A stretch of 64,000 bases of DNA from Winogradskyella alexanderae (GTDB lineage: Bacteria; Bacteroidota; Bacteroidia; Flavobacteriales; Flavobacteriaceae), in contig NZ_JAIUJR010000002.1 in the NCBI RefSeq assembly GCF_020166335.1, positions 372,001 through 436,000 of the forward strand, in the 5' to 3' direction. This document shows positions 1-9,121 of this stretch, piece by piece. The stretch's first letter is position 1. Each line of letters opens with the position of its first letter. The notes beneath the pieces are model-generated. The model was not told the DNA's origin and did no database searches. It saw only the letters and a list, made by a program, of their open reading frames with translations. Position numbers and translations under genes: made by a program.

Positions 1-2
1 GT

Positions 3-593
3 TTTGGCATAGACCTAGCATTAGGTTCTGTTATTGATCAAAATGCCACCCCAAATGAATACATGTTTTTACCAAAATACATTAATTCCTACTTTGAAAA
101 TTCCACCTATGATGGAATGAACTCTTTGGTTAATCGTTCTAAAATAATCTACAAAAGTAGACCAGAAGAGGCCTCTTTCAATTTCTTGATAAGTCCTTTG
201 TTCGTAATCGGATTGATTTCAGCTTTAATTCTTTTCATTACCTACAAAGATTACAAAAATCAAAGTCGAAGTAAATGGTTAGATGTTTCCTTATTCTGCT
301 TAACAGGTATTGTTGGTTTGATTCTTTTCTTACTTTGGTTTGCAACAGATCACAGTGCTACGGCCAATAACTATAATTTACTATGGGCATTTCCTCTTAA
401 CTTTATATTAATTAGACAGATGCTAAAGCCTAAAATGAAATCATGGGTAAAGGGTTATCTTAAGTTTTTAATCATTATGCTTTGCCTTATGACACTACAC
501 TGGTTTATTGGAGTTCAAGTATTTGCTATCGGATTAATACCACTTTTATTAGCTTTATTTTTGAGATATGTTTATTTAGTTAGAACCTTCTGA
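3..593 (+). CDS. DUF4105-family membrane protein, C-terminal part (5' end outside window)
   Basis: The reading frame is open to the left edge, so the first ATG (position 63) is probably internal. The segment before it (ending ATPNEYMFLPKYI) resembles the end of the DUF4105 / Lnb-N-terminal periplasmic domain of Bacteroidota. It is followed by about four hydrophobic membrane segments separated by short basic loops, which is the usual C-terminal half of these proteins. The biochemical role of the family in Bacteroidota is not established. The gene converges with the polysaccharide operon; the two stop codons lie only 5 bases apart and no terminator is visible between them. The family call rests on a short stretch and is moderate. 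Confidence 0.55.
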   Translation, partial: FGIDLALGSVIDQNATPNEYMFLPKYINSYFENSTYDGMNSLVNRSKIIYKSRPEEASFNFLISPLFVIGLISALILFITYKDYKNQSRSKWLDVSLFCLTGIVGLILFLLWFATDHSATANNYNLLWAFPLNFILIRQMLKPKMKSWVKGYLKFLIIMLCLMTLHWFIGVQVFAIGLIPLLLALFLRYVYLVRTF

Positions 594-598
594 ACTTA

Positions 599-1993
599 CT
601 ACTGTCCACGATAGTATAATACCGTGCTCAAAGTTTTAATAATAATGCTAAAATCTATGAACAAGCTTCTGTGCTTTATGTAATACAGATCATATTGCAA
701 CTTGGTTAAACTATCGTCTATTGAAGACCCATATCTTGCATTAACTTGCGCCCAGCCTGTAAGGCCTGGTTTGATGATATGTCGCATTTCATAAAACGGA
801 ATAATTCGCGAGAGTTCATTGACAAAAAACGGCCGTTCTGGTCTGGGACCAATAATGCTCATATCGCCTTTAAGAACATTAAAAAATTGTGGTATCTCAT
901 CCAACCTACTGCCTCTTAAAAATCGACCAAATCGAGTAATCCTTTTATCTCCTTTTTCTGCCCATTTTACGCCATCCTCTTCAGCATTGACGACCATAGT
1001 TCTGAGCTTATAAATTTTGAATGGTTTACTATTTCTGCCAATTCGTTCTTGAATGTAAAATATTGGCCCTTTATTTCCCATAAGGTTTCCAACATAAACC
1101 AAGGGTAAGATTATTAGTCCAAATATCAAACCACACAATGAGAATATAATATCAAACGTACGCTGAAAAAAACGGTAAAGTTTGTTTTCGTTACTTCTAC
1201 TATACGGAAAATATTTATAAAAATCTTTACCTACAAATTGTATCGGTACCCTTTGTAACATTTCCTCATAAACTTGAGTATAATCTCTTATTTTAAATCC
1301 TCGTTCTAAAAGAAGTATTAAATCATGGTATACCTCAGTAACCATAGCCTCTGTATTGAAGCTGGCGACCAAAACTTCAGAGATATTTTCCCGTTGTAAA
1401 ACCTCTAGAAAATCTTTTGCAGGAAACTCTTTGAGGCCTTTATATTTTATAGGTTCACTATCGGATTCTTCACTATTTAAAAACCCTACTATCTTGTAGT
1501 TTGGGTCAGAAGTGTCTAGTGATTTGACTAAACCTTCGATATTTGAAACATCACCAACCAAGAGTATTCTCTTGTAAAACCTAGGAGATTCAATTAACTG
1601 GGTGTAGGCAATGCGCCACAAGAATATTGCTGTAATAAGCGTAAAATAGAAGTATAAAATTTGAATACGTTCTTCTGGTAAGACTGGTGAGATAAAAGGT
1701 GTCAATAAATAAAACAACACTAAAACAGAAATCGCCAATGTTAAGTTTCGAGCGGTAATGTCTAATTTACTGGCTTGTTGAAGATCGTAAAGTTCAAATA
1801 CTGTTCCAAATATTGTAACATAAATACCCAATAAGATTAAGGGGATGATATTATCTATGACAAATAAAAGATAATCAAAATCCGTAAAAGTATTAAGACA
1901 ATAAATACCAAGATAAACCATTACTAGATCCATGATTCTTAAAAGAATCTTGCGTTCAGATACTTCAAAGTGAATACCTTTTTTATGCTTCAT
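599..1993 (-). CDS. Undecaprenyl-phosphate sugar phosphotransferase, WcaJ/WbaP type (long form)
   Basis: This enzyme moves a sugar-1-phosphate from a UDP-sugar to undecaprenyl phosphate and so starts a repeat unit at the inner face of the membrane. At 464 residues it has the long-form layout: four N-terminal membrane helices (about 15-130), a Rossmann-like CoA_binding_3 region (about 140-240), a further hydrophobic segment near 280, and the catalytic bacterial sugar transferase domain to the end. Diagnostic motifs are KIYKLRTM, the RLDEIPQFFNVLKGDMS block, IGPRPERPFF and PGLTGWAQVNARYG. It is the last gene of the operon, while a second, short initiating enzyme sits near the start, which is unusual. 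The donor sugar cannot be read from sequence. Confidence 0.9.
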   Translation of the reverse strand: MKHKKGIHFEVSERKILLRIMDLVMVYLGIYCLNTFTDFDYLLFVIDNIIPLILLGIYVTIFGTVFELYDLQQASKLDITARNLTLAISVLVLFYLLTPFISPVLPEERIQILYFYFTLITAIFLWRIAYTQLIESPRFYKRILLVGDVSNIEGLVKSLDTSDPNYKIVGFLNSEESDSEPIKYKGLKEFPAKDFLEVLQRENISEVLVASFNTEAMVTEVYHDLILLLERGFKIRDYTQVYEEMLQRVPIQFVGKDFYKYFPYSRSNENKLYRFFQRTFDIIFSLCGLIFGLIILPLVYVGNLMGNKGPIFYIQERIGRNSKPFKIYKLRTMVVNAEEDGVKWAEKGDKRITRFGRFLRGSRLDEIPQFFNVLKGDMSIIGPRPERPFFVNELSRIIPFYEMRHIIKPGLTGWAQVNARYGSSIDDSLTKLQYDLYYIKHRSLFIDFSIIIKTLSTVLYYRGQ

Positions 1994-2037
1994 GATTTAA
2001 TCTGGCGGGTTATGTAAAGATAAAAAGTCTAAAGCAT

Positions 2038-3063
2038 TTAACAATTATATTGCAACAGAAGTTGCCATTTCAATTTTATTAGGGTCCAATCAAAATCTTC
2101 GACTTTTTTGCGAGCATTTTCAGTTAGCAACGTAACAAACTCTTCGTTTTGGAATAGCTTTAAAATGGCATGACTCATAGCCTCACTATTATTAGGCTCT
2201 ACCAATAATCCCTCTTTACCATCTTGGACTAAAAATGGGAGTCCGCCGACATTTGTTGAAACAACTGGCAAACCAAGAGCCATGGCCTCAATAACACTTA
2301 TAGGTGTATTATCAATATTTGTTGTATTAATAAATACATTCTTATTCTTGGATTTTTTGATCCATTCTGACTTTTCCAGCTTTCCCGTAAATTCTACATC
2401 TACTTTTTTATGCGTTGCATATGACTTGACTTTTTCAAGAGAACCATCAACCTCAGGTCCTATCATAGTTAAGGTTGCATCATGACCTTTATTTTTTAAA
2501 TCTACCAGGACATCTACAGCTAACTTAGGGTTGTAAATTGAAGAAAAAGAGCGTACCCATAACAAGTTTATATTCTCAATCTTATGTCTTTGAAATGTAT
2601 AATTTTCTATTTCTATGGAATTGGGAATATAGACAAGATTAGTATAGTTATAATTTTCAAAAATAGTTTTTAAGAACAAAGAAGGAGTAACTAATTTAAA
2701 TGCGTTATTAAAAATTAATTGGCAAATTTTTGGATTGTTTTTTAGTCTATTTTCAAGGTTTCCACCATGTAAAATGGTAATATAGTTCTTATTCAGAAGT
2801 CTACAGCACTGACTCACGACCAATGCATAGTAAAAATTCATGGTGCTATAGGTGTCTATTAATACGAAGTCTGTTTTGGTTCTGTACCGGAAGACAGCCC
2901 AAACCATATCTATTAATCTTAGTATCTTATTTCTTTTTTTAGAAACAATTCTGACATTACAAAATTCTTTCAAATTGTAACCCAATGTATCAATTGTAGT
3001 TTGTGTTCTACCCTTTTTTGATAAGGCGTTTCCTACATAAAGGACGTTTGTCATAATATACAT
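2038..3063 (-). CDS. Glycosyltransferase family 4
   Basis: This is a GT-B fold glycosyltransferase of the GT4 type, about 341 residues. The C-terminal half carries the nucleotide-sugar binding region: the PISVIEAMALGLPVVSTNVG block, followed by GKEGLLVEP, with the second glutamate of the EX7E motif preserved but the first position replaced (IDNTPISVIE). The N-terminal half has the usual VLYVGNALSKKG glycine-rich start. Two ATGs compete; the second (position 3054, MTNVLYVGN) fits the family start better. The 5' end overlaps the 3' end of the upstream membrane-protein gene, suggesting translational coupling. Donor and acceptor are unknown. Confidence 0.8.
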   Translation of the reverse strand: MYIMTNVLYVGNALSKKGRTQTTIDTLGYNLKEFCNVRIVSKKRNKILRLIDMVWAVFRYRTKTDFVLIDTYSTMNFYYALVVSQCCRLLNKNYITILHGGNLENRLKNNPKICQLIFNNAFKLVTPSLFLKTIFENYNYTNLVYIPNSIEIENYTFQRHKIENINLLWVRSFSSIYNPKLAVDVLVDLKNKGHDATLTMIGPEVDGSLEKVKSYATHKKVDVEFTGKLEKSEWIKKSKNKNVFINTTNIDNTPISVIEAMALGLPVVSTNVGGLPFLVQDGKEGLLVEPNNSEAMSHAILKLFQNEEFVTLLTENARKKVEDFDWTLIKLKWQLLLQYNC

Positions 3064-4429
3064 TTAGTAATGCCAAAGCATAAATGAAGCCTGGTGCAGC
3101 GATTCGCATTGCAGAATGGTTTATAGTAGCAAACCAAAAGCCAAGCATGGAATAAAAAAAGATATTTCGTTTGTTTTCTAATCGATATAATAGTGGAACA
3201 AAAATTAATATCAATAATATAAAAAAAGCTAAAGTCCCGTGCTCTGAAAACAATCGACTTAGTTCATTATGCGATGCTTTTAGTCCTTGACCTTTTTTTA
3301 ATCTTAACTCTTTGGCACCATTAGCACCTACACCCAGCAAAGGATTTTCGATAAATCCTTGAAGATCGTCCATAAAAAGAGTAACGCGCCCTGTGGACAA
3401 ATCTTCTTTGTCTCTTCCCGAAACATCTTGATTTGCATATCGTTTATCAATCAATCCCATGGTTTGATTAGAACTGATAAACCAAACAGCTACTCCTAAA
3501 ACGCTAAAAAGTATCAACGTATATATAATCCTACCCTTCATTTGTTTGGTAGACTTAAAAAACAATAAATACAGAAATGGTATAATAATTAAAACAGCGG
3601 TAATTATACCTCCCCTACTAAAAGTCACAATGCCCCTAAAGCTTATAAGACCAAGAAGAACTCCATTAAATATTTTTAATGTAAGTGTTGGGGATTTCAT
3701 AAAAAACCGAACCGTAAGTGCAAACATTCCCAATCCCAAAACTGTTGCAACCTGATTTGGTCCAAATCCTCCTGACGCTGCAAAATTAGATTGTGTGCCC
3801 TTTAATATGTCTTTAATACTTGGACTGTATAAAAAAAGATATACAGTCATTGTAATTATTGGTAAGCTTAGGTATAGGAGCGCCTTTAAAAAATCGTTCA
3901 TATAAAGCTTTTTGTTGAGAAGGTATAGCGCGGAAATTCCTAAACAAACAGGTCCACTAAGAACAAAAGCAATATTTGTTCTAAAATTTGAATCATAACC
4001 TATTGTCATATAAGCTACGATAATAGAGGGTATTAAGAGGATAAGATAAATGAAATAAGGATAGGCTTTATTGGAGAAACCGTTATAGAACAAACCAATT
4101 ATTGCAAACAAAATGACCAAATATTTTGAACCCTCATAGAAGAAAGCACCTGAAGTCATTCTAAACAAAACCTCAGACCCCACAACATAGCAACATGCCA
4201 TTATAACCTCCTTGTGCTTTTCCTTCTCTGGAGCATTGAAAATTCTATGAAGAAAAAACAAGATTAAGGCAATAAAATAAATCTTTGAAAAAATAGGAAT
4301 AAGGGCAATTAAAAAGGCAAAACCTACATGGAGTAAAACCAAGGTAAGATAATTCTCCTTGTTATTCTTATTATAATTAGACTTCAAGTTTTTATAATGC
4401 AATTCGCCTCTCTTACCCTTCATACGCAT
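3008..4429 (-). CDS. O-antigen ligase/polymerase-like membrane protein (Wzy/WaaL family)
   Basis: A polytopic membrane protein of 473 residues with about ten to twelve predicted helices. A large periplasmic loop in the second half contains GRVTLFMDDLQGFIENPLLG followed by GVGANGAKEL and SHNELSRLFSEHG. That loop pattern, with the arginine early and the H-x-E just before the next helix, is the hallmark of the Wzy_C/O-antigen ligase superfamily. It either polymerises repeat units or ligates a finished chain to lipid A core; sequence alone does not separate these. Because no Wzx flippase is present and an ABC exporter is, a ligase role is at least as likely as polymerisation. The gene overlaps both neighbours. 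Confidence 0.75.
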   Translation of the reverse strand: MRMKGKRGELHYKNLKSNYNKNNKENYLTLVLLHVGFAFLIALIPIFSKIYFIALILFFLHRIFNAPEKEKHKEVIMACCYVVGSEVLFRMTSGAFFYEGSKYLVILFAIIGLFYNGFSNKAYPYFIYLILLIPSIIVAYMTIGYDSNFRTNIAFVLSGPVCLGISALYLLNKKLYMNDFLKALLYLSLPIITMTVYLFLYSPSIKDILKGTQSNFAASGGFGPNQVATVLGLGMFALTVRFFMKSPTLTLKIFNGVLLGLISFRGIVTFSRGGIITAVLIIIPFLYLLFFKSTKQMKGRIIYTLILFSVLGVAVWFISSNQTMGLIDKRYANQDVSGRDKEDLSTGRVTLFMDDLQGFIENPLLGVGANGAKELRLKKGQGLKASHNELSRLFSEHGTLAFFILLILIFVPLLYRLENKRNIFFYSMLGFWFATINHSAMRIAAPGFIYALALLNVYYDKRPLCRKRLIKKG

Positions 4430-5483
4430 CTTTAAGCTTCTTAATTATTGAGTGACAAGAAAATGATTGTTCTACTTTTTGTTTTAGGTTTAAACCTACT
4501 TCTTTTCTATAATCCGTTTTAGCAATACATGCTGTTAAAGCTTCGGCTAATCCCGATGGGTCTTGAGCTTCAACTAATTGACCTAGATTTGTTGAACTTA
4601 ATACCAACCCACAATCTCCAACATTTGTTACCACACTGGCAAGTTCACCCAATCCATACTCGAGCAAAGCTAATGGCAATCCTTCGGATTTTGATGACAA
4701 AACACCAATTTCGCATTGGCTAATTATATGTTTTATATCTGGTTTACTATTATAAAAATAAATAGAATCTTCTAAACTATTTTTAGACACAAACTCTTTT
4801 ATAGACCTTGAATAGTCATCCTCAAAATCTTTACCCACACAGTGTAATGTCCAATCTGGATATGTTTTTAAGATTAATTGAAAAGCCTTAAAAAGATTCA
4901 AATGATCTTTTTGTGGTCTTAAATTTGCCAGACATAATATGCGCTTGTTATCTTCTCCAAAAAGGTTTGTTTCCTGATCTAAATCGTTAAGCATCACAAC
5001 ATTTGGTAAGTACTGAACCTTACTACAAAAAAGATTTTTACTTGCCCATGTAAGGAGCTTTTGATTTACACTGAAAATTTGATGAAAAAAAAGCGAACAA
5101 AATTGTAAAATAAATTTTGGTCTTTTTTTCAGTTCCTCACTTTTTCCATAGTGGTCATGCCAAAATATTTTAATTCGAGGATAAAAGAGTTTGGTTAGTG
5201 TGGCGAAAAAAAAGGATGTTGCATGAGCATGAATTATACTAATATCGTTTGTTTTGAGATACTTTTTAAATCTTATTACAGCATTTAAATCTATACTCGA
5301 TTTTTTTTGCAAGAAAAGATATTTAACTCCTTTGCCTATTGAATCCTTTAGTAATCCTTCTTGTCGTGTAGCACACAAAAACGAACCATCTATTTCACTA
5401 ACAAGCAAATTTGCATAGGTAACCGCCAATCGTTCTGCACCTCCGGCATCCAAAGAATCTATGAGCTGTATTGCCCTAATCAT
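4413..5483 (-). CDS. Glycosyltransferase family 4
   Basis: GT4-type glycosyltransferase of 356 residues. The N-terminus has the typical AIQLIDSLDAGGAERLAV opening, where the GGAER stretch is shared by many family members. The C-terminal donor-binding half shows ILCLANLRPQKDHLNLFKAF and the EX7E motif in SEGLPLALLEYG. The start overlaps the upstream stop by four bases (ATGA) and the stop overlaps the next gene, so it sits tightly in the operon. It probably adds one sugar to the polysaccharide repeat unit in the cytoplasm. The specific sugar and linkage are not predictable here. Confidence 0.85.
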   Translation of the reverse strand: MIRAIQLIDSLDAGGAERLAVTYANLLVSEIDGSFLCATRQEGLLKDSIGKGVKYLFLQKKSSIDLNAVIRFKKYLKTNDISIIHAHATSFFFATLTKLFYPRIKIFWHDHYGKSEELKKRPKFILQFCSLFFHQIFSVNQKLLTWASKNLFCSKVQYLPNVVMLNDLDQETNLFGEDNKRILCLANLRPQKDHLNLFKAFQLILKTYPDWTLHCVGKDFEDDYSRSIKEFVSKNSLEDSIYFYNSKPDIKHIISQCEIGVLSSKSEGLPLALLEYGLGELASVVTNVGDCGLVLSSTNLGQLVEAQDPSGLAEALTACIAKTDYRKEVGLNLKQKVEQSFSCHSIIKKLKDAYEG

Positions 5484-6598
5484 GTAGATAGAATATCATT
5501 AATTTCTTCGGATTGTTTTTCAATCGTGTATTTTTGCGACCAATCTTGAGCCTCTTTAGCCATTACATTAAGATCTCTCGAAGAAATGACCTCTCTAATA
5601 TCCTCAACTGCTAGTTTAACATTGTTTTCTATTATTATTCCTCTTTTACCATAATCTAGCATCCATTCCACACAGGAGACATTTGTAGAAATAGGAATCA
5701 CCCCAAAAAACATCCCTTCAGCTATGGCCTTAGGCCAGCCTTCACTTTTTGAAGGCAAAATATTGAAATGAGCACTTTGTAAACTCGTCATTAATTCTTT
5801 TTTAGTGACATTTCCATTTATTTTAATCATATGCTCAATCTCGTTTTCCCTAATGTAATTAATTAATTCATCCTTTAAAATACCGTCACCAAAAATATTG
5901 AGTTTACATTTTACACCTTTAGTATTTAATAGCTGCATTATTTTAATTGCCATTAATGGTTGTTTTCCTGGCACTAACGCTCCGATAAAGGTAAAGTTTA
6001 AACAATCCCTATAATTCTTTGGCTTATAATCAACTTTGTCTTGTTCATGAAAGGTTGCTGCAAAAAAAGTACGCATACTTTTTGTAGGTTTCGGCCAATC
6101 ACCATAAACCAAGGTGGTTATATTTCGTGTCAGTAATGTGTTTGAAAAAATGAACTTTTGAAATCTATACCCGAATGGCTGAACACTTTTCGGGTCCCAA
6201 TTACCAGCATAACGCATCGTTTTTTTCTTCTTTGGAAAAAAAAGCTGCACCAATGAAGCCATGGCAGCAATATTACTTGGACATCTAAAATGTAGATGGT
6301 CTGCCTTTCGCATAACATTGAACATCCTAAATAAGATGCTAGGTATTTTAACTAATACTTTTAAAATTCCAGATAAAGATTTCACGTTTAAAACAGGAAC
6401 TTCAAAAAAAGTGATATTCTGATTTTTATAAGCTATATCAATACTATCTATTCGATTTGAACTAGATATGGGCGCAACAACAATTACATGGTCAAAATGT
6501 GAATTCCAAATATCCATCTCACGAACATAAGGTGCATAGCCATAGTATTTGTTACGGTGTTTTTTATGTTGAACCAATGTGAATATTGCAAATGTCAT
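5480..6598 (-). CDS. Glycosyltransferase family 4
   Basis: GT4-type glycosyltransferase of about 372 residues. The donor-site half has LNFTFIGALVPGKQPLMAIK, INIFGDG-like turns and the motif ILPSKSEGWPKAIAEGMFFG, which contains a clean EX7E pair. The chosen start is ATG at 6598 (MTFAIFTLVQHKKHR); an in-frame TTG four codons earlier would run into the preceding stop codon region and is less likely. The start lies one base from the end of the upstream GT4 gene and the 3' end overlaps the next gene by four bases. Role inferred: one step in assembly of the surface glycan. Confidence 0.85.
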   Translation of the reverse strand: MTFAIFTLVQHKKHRNKYYGYAPYVREMDIWNSHFDHVIVVAPISSSNRIDSIDIAYKNQNITFFEVPVLNVKSLSGILKVLVKIPSILFRMFNVMRKADHLHFRCPSNIAAMASLVQLFFPKKKKTMRYAGNWDPKSVQPFGYRFQKFIFSNTLLTRNITTLVYGDWPKPTKSMRTFFAATFHEQDKVDYKPKNYRDCLNFTFIGALVPGKQPLMAIKIMQLLNTKGVKCKLNIFGDGILKDELINYIRENEIEHMIKINGNVTKKELMTSLQSAHFNILPSKSEGWPKAIAEGMFFGVIPISTNVSCVEWMLDYGKRGIIIENNVKLAVEDIREVISSRDLNVMAKEAQDWSQKYTIEKQSEEINDILST

Positions 6599-6599
6599 T

Positions 6600-7733
6600 T
6601 TAAGCTTCAATCAACGTTCTATAAAAATCCAAATTCTTGGAAAGATTTGTTTTAATATTAAAAGTATTTAGCACGTATTCTCGTGCATTTTTTCCCATTT
6701 CTTTTACCCTATCCATATTTTCAAACGACCATATAATCTTATAAGCGATATCATTAACATTTAAGGGGTCACAAAGTAAACCAGTTTTATATTCTACTAT
6801 AGTCTCCGGACCGGGTCCTAATTTTGAAAATATCACAGGTTTTTCCATTGCCATTGCTTCTTGAGCAACCAATCCTTGTGTTTCCATGTGTGACGGAAAT
6901 ACACAGATTTGAGCTAAACCATAACGGCTTGGAAGCTTTTCGTAAGGTACAACACCGTGTATCGTGACACATTTATCTATAATATCTCCATATTCAGCAT
7001 GTAACATATCAGTATAGGAGCGTCCGTCTTTATAAAACCATTCTCTGCCGTAGATATTTAGATGAGCTTTAGAATATTTTTTACAAATAATTTCCATAGC
7101 CATAATTAGTTGTCGTACACCTTTCTTTTCACAAATCGTACCTACAAAAGTTATATTTAATGGCTCTATTTCTTGATGAGCATTCGGTTTAAATAACTCC
7201 GTATTAATCGGACTATAAATTATATCTATAGGCTTGTCATGGTATGATAAGAACCTTGACGTATGCTCCCTTACGTAGTTTGAAACGGCAACAAAGCCGT
7301 CTGCTTTCTTAAATGATAGTCTTTCTTTTAAGGCTTGCCACCAGTGTACATCTCGGTTCTCACTTTCAGCAAAAAAGTGGTGACCACCATGCAATCGTAT
7401 TACATATTTTATTTCTGAATTCTTTTTTAGGAATGCTAAACCCAATTCAGCTGATTCAACAATATCAATTTTTTCTTGGCTATGCAACATCGCGATTTTG
7501 CTTGCAATACATCTTGTATTGAAGAAAAACTTACCAACTGGAACAGTTGATCGTGGTAGCCTATATATCTTAATACCTTTATCGATCAATTGCTCTTCAT
7601 ACGAATTTCCGAGACCTACTATTGATACCTTATGGCCTTCCCTTACTAATGCACGTCCAAAAGTCTGGAGAAAAGTACCTACTCCACCAGATTTCCATAA
7701 AGGATATTCACTTGATATAAAACAAATGTGCAT
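6600..7733 (-). CDS. Glycosyltransferase family 4
   Basis: GT4-type enzyme of 377 residues with an intact two-domain GT-B layout. The N-terminus has ICFISSEYPLWKSGGVGTF, the glycine loop that recurs in starch-synthase-like GT4 proteins. In the C-terminal half NITFVGTICEKKGVRQLI begins the donor domain and METQGLVAQEAMAMEKPVIF supplies the EX7E pair. It abuts the GT-B gene upstream with a shared base, so the two are probably translated together. Substrate unknown. Confidence 0.85.
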   Translation of the reverse strand: MHICFISSEYPLWKSGGVGTFLQTFGRALVREGHKVSIVGLGNSYEEQLIDKGIKIYRLPRSTVPVGKFFFNTRCIASKIAMLHSQEKIDIVESAELGLAFLKKNSEIKYVIRLHGGHHFFAESENRDVHWWQALKERLSFKKADGFVAVSNYVREHTSRFLSYHDKPIDIIYSPINTELFKPNAHQEIEPLNITFVGTICEKKGVRQLIMAMEIICKKYSKAHLNIYGREWFYKDGRSYTDMLHAEYGDIIDKCVTIHGVVPYEKLPSRYGLAQICVFPSHMETQGLVAQEAMAMEKPVIFSKLGPGPETIVEYKTGLLCDPLNVNDIAYKIIWSFENMDRVKEMGKNAREYVLNTFNIKTNLSKNLDFYRTLIEA

Positions 7734-9121
7734 TACGTTAAAATCTTAGATAGTTTTTCAGAATTACTTTCAATTGGGAATAAGACGATACGTTCCATCC
7801 ATTTTTTTGTATCAACCGACATATCATCAATTCCATTTAATAATCTCTCTAGCGCTTTTTTTATTTCCTCTTTACTGTTTATCCAACCAACCGGATTCAA
7901 GTTGTCCAGTGTACCAAAATGATGGTATTTATAAATAAGATTAGTACTCCAACTAGGGTCTATTACACTATCATAATTAATATAAAAGCAAGGTTTATCC
8001 AAAGACGCAAAATCCAATGCCATTGTACTTCCAAGATTAATCACGCCAAGACAATGATAAGCGAGATTGACCTGTAGGCTTATATCCTCAATTTTTGAAA
8101 AATATCCAACCCATGACTTTGATGCTACATCCCAAACAGGATCTATTGGCACGATAACAGCTCTATAATCTTGAAGTACCTTATCATAGCGATCTGAAAA
8201 ATCCACAGGACACCGTCTAAAAATCAACTGTATATTATCAAAATGCCTTGAAATTGTCTCAGCAATATCTTGCAGATACTTTGGATCGTATGGTGAGGTT
8301 AATTCATCATCACCACTGAAACATATCCATAGTTTATTTGAATCTAAACCATGGGATTGAGCGAATTCCTCTCTAGTTTTAATCTGTTTTTGGTTTTTAT
8401 AAAATTCAAACTGTGGTGTCCCTACAATTTTTAACTGAGAATCTAAAATTTCTGGATAGAACAGATTCATATCCTTTTTCATCCAATCACTCCATAAGGC
8501 ATAAAAATCTGTCTCGACGCAAAGACGAGCTTTGGGTAAATTATCCCAAGAAAAGATAGCTGTAGTGCTTTTAACTCCCATAGAATTTGAAGCGATACAT
8601 ATGGGCATTAATCCCGCAACTCGCTGATGCGTAATGAACAAATGGTCGGCCTTCAATTCACTCAATTCTGATTTATAATAATCTATTATTGAAGTTGTCC
8701 AGTTTAACTTACTTCTTTTTTCGAGGGATTTAATACGTTGGTAATCTGATTTTGCCTTATTACCAATAAACTCTGAAATAGCATATAAAACTCTTAATTT
8801 GAAATTAGTCTTAGGCTTACGCCAGTTTAAAAGTAATGTCTTGTTTTTGGTTTTTTTGGTAAAAAAATGAAGACGAGCATAAGTTGCTGCTTCCCTGTAA
8901 AGTCTTGTTTTAATTGGTTCTTTAAATAACTTCAGATTTCTGTATTGCAGGGCAATATTTGGATGACATTTTTTTACTTCTTCAAAGGTACCTTCATCCA
9001 AAGGTGACCATATTGTGATTATAGATGTTTTGTCAAGATAACTTAATAAGTTGGAATAGAGGTAGTTTTTAATTCCAACACCATCTGGAACAATAATTAC
9101 AACATGAGATTTAAGAGCCAT
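7733..9121 (-). CDS. GT-B-like protein of unknown function, coupled to neuC
   Basis: I do not recognise this 462-residue protein with certainty. The N-terminus (VVIIVPDGVGIKNYLYSNL) looks like the first Rossmann strand of a GT-B enzyme. The C-terminal third, with LGSTMALDFASLDKPCFY and INYD, resembles the donor-site end of glycerophosphotransferase/CDP-glycerol transferase-like and other capsule GT-B proteins. A middle block, TAIFSWDNLPKARL, appears well structured. ATG at 9121 is preferred over the TTG one codon earlier. It overlaps the end of neuC, which suggests a role linked to the sialic acid residue, such as its transfer or decoration; that is inference only. Confidence 0.5.
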   Translation of the reverse strand: MALKSHVVIIVPDGVGIKNYLYSNLLSYLDKTSIITIWSPLDEGTFEEVKKCHPNIALQYRNLKLFKEPIKTRLYREAATYARLHFFTKKTKNKTLLLNWRKPKTNFKLRVLYAISEFIGNKAKSDYQRIKSLEKRSKLNWTTSIIDYYKSELSELKADHLFITHQRVAGLMPICIASNSMGVKSTTAIFSWDNLPKARLCVETDFYALWSDWMKKDMNLFYPEILDSQLKIVGTPQFEFYKNQKQIKTREEFAQSHGLDSNKLWICFSGDDELTSPYDPKYLQDIAETISRHFDNIQLIFRRCPVDFSDRYDKVLQDYRAVIVPIDPVWDVASKSWVGYFSKIEDISLQVNLAYHCLGVINLGSTMALDFASLDKPCFYINYDSVIDPSWSTNLIYKYHHFGTLDNLNPVGWINSKEEIKKALERLLNGIDDMSVDTKKWMERIVLFPIESNSEKLSKILT

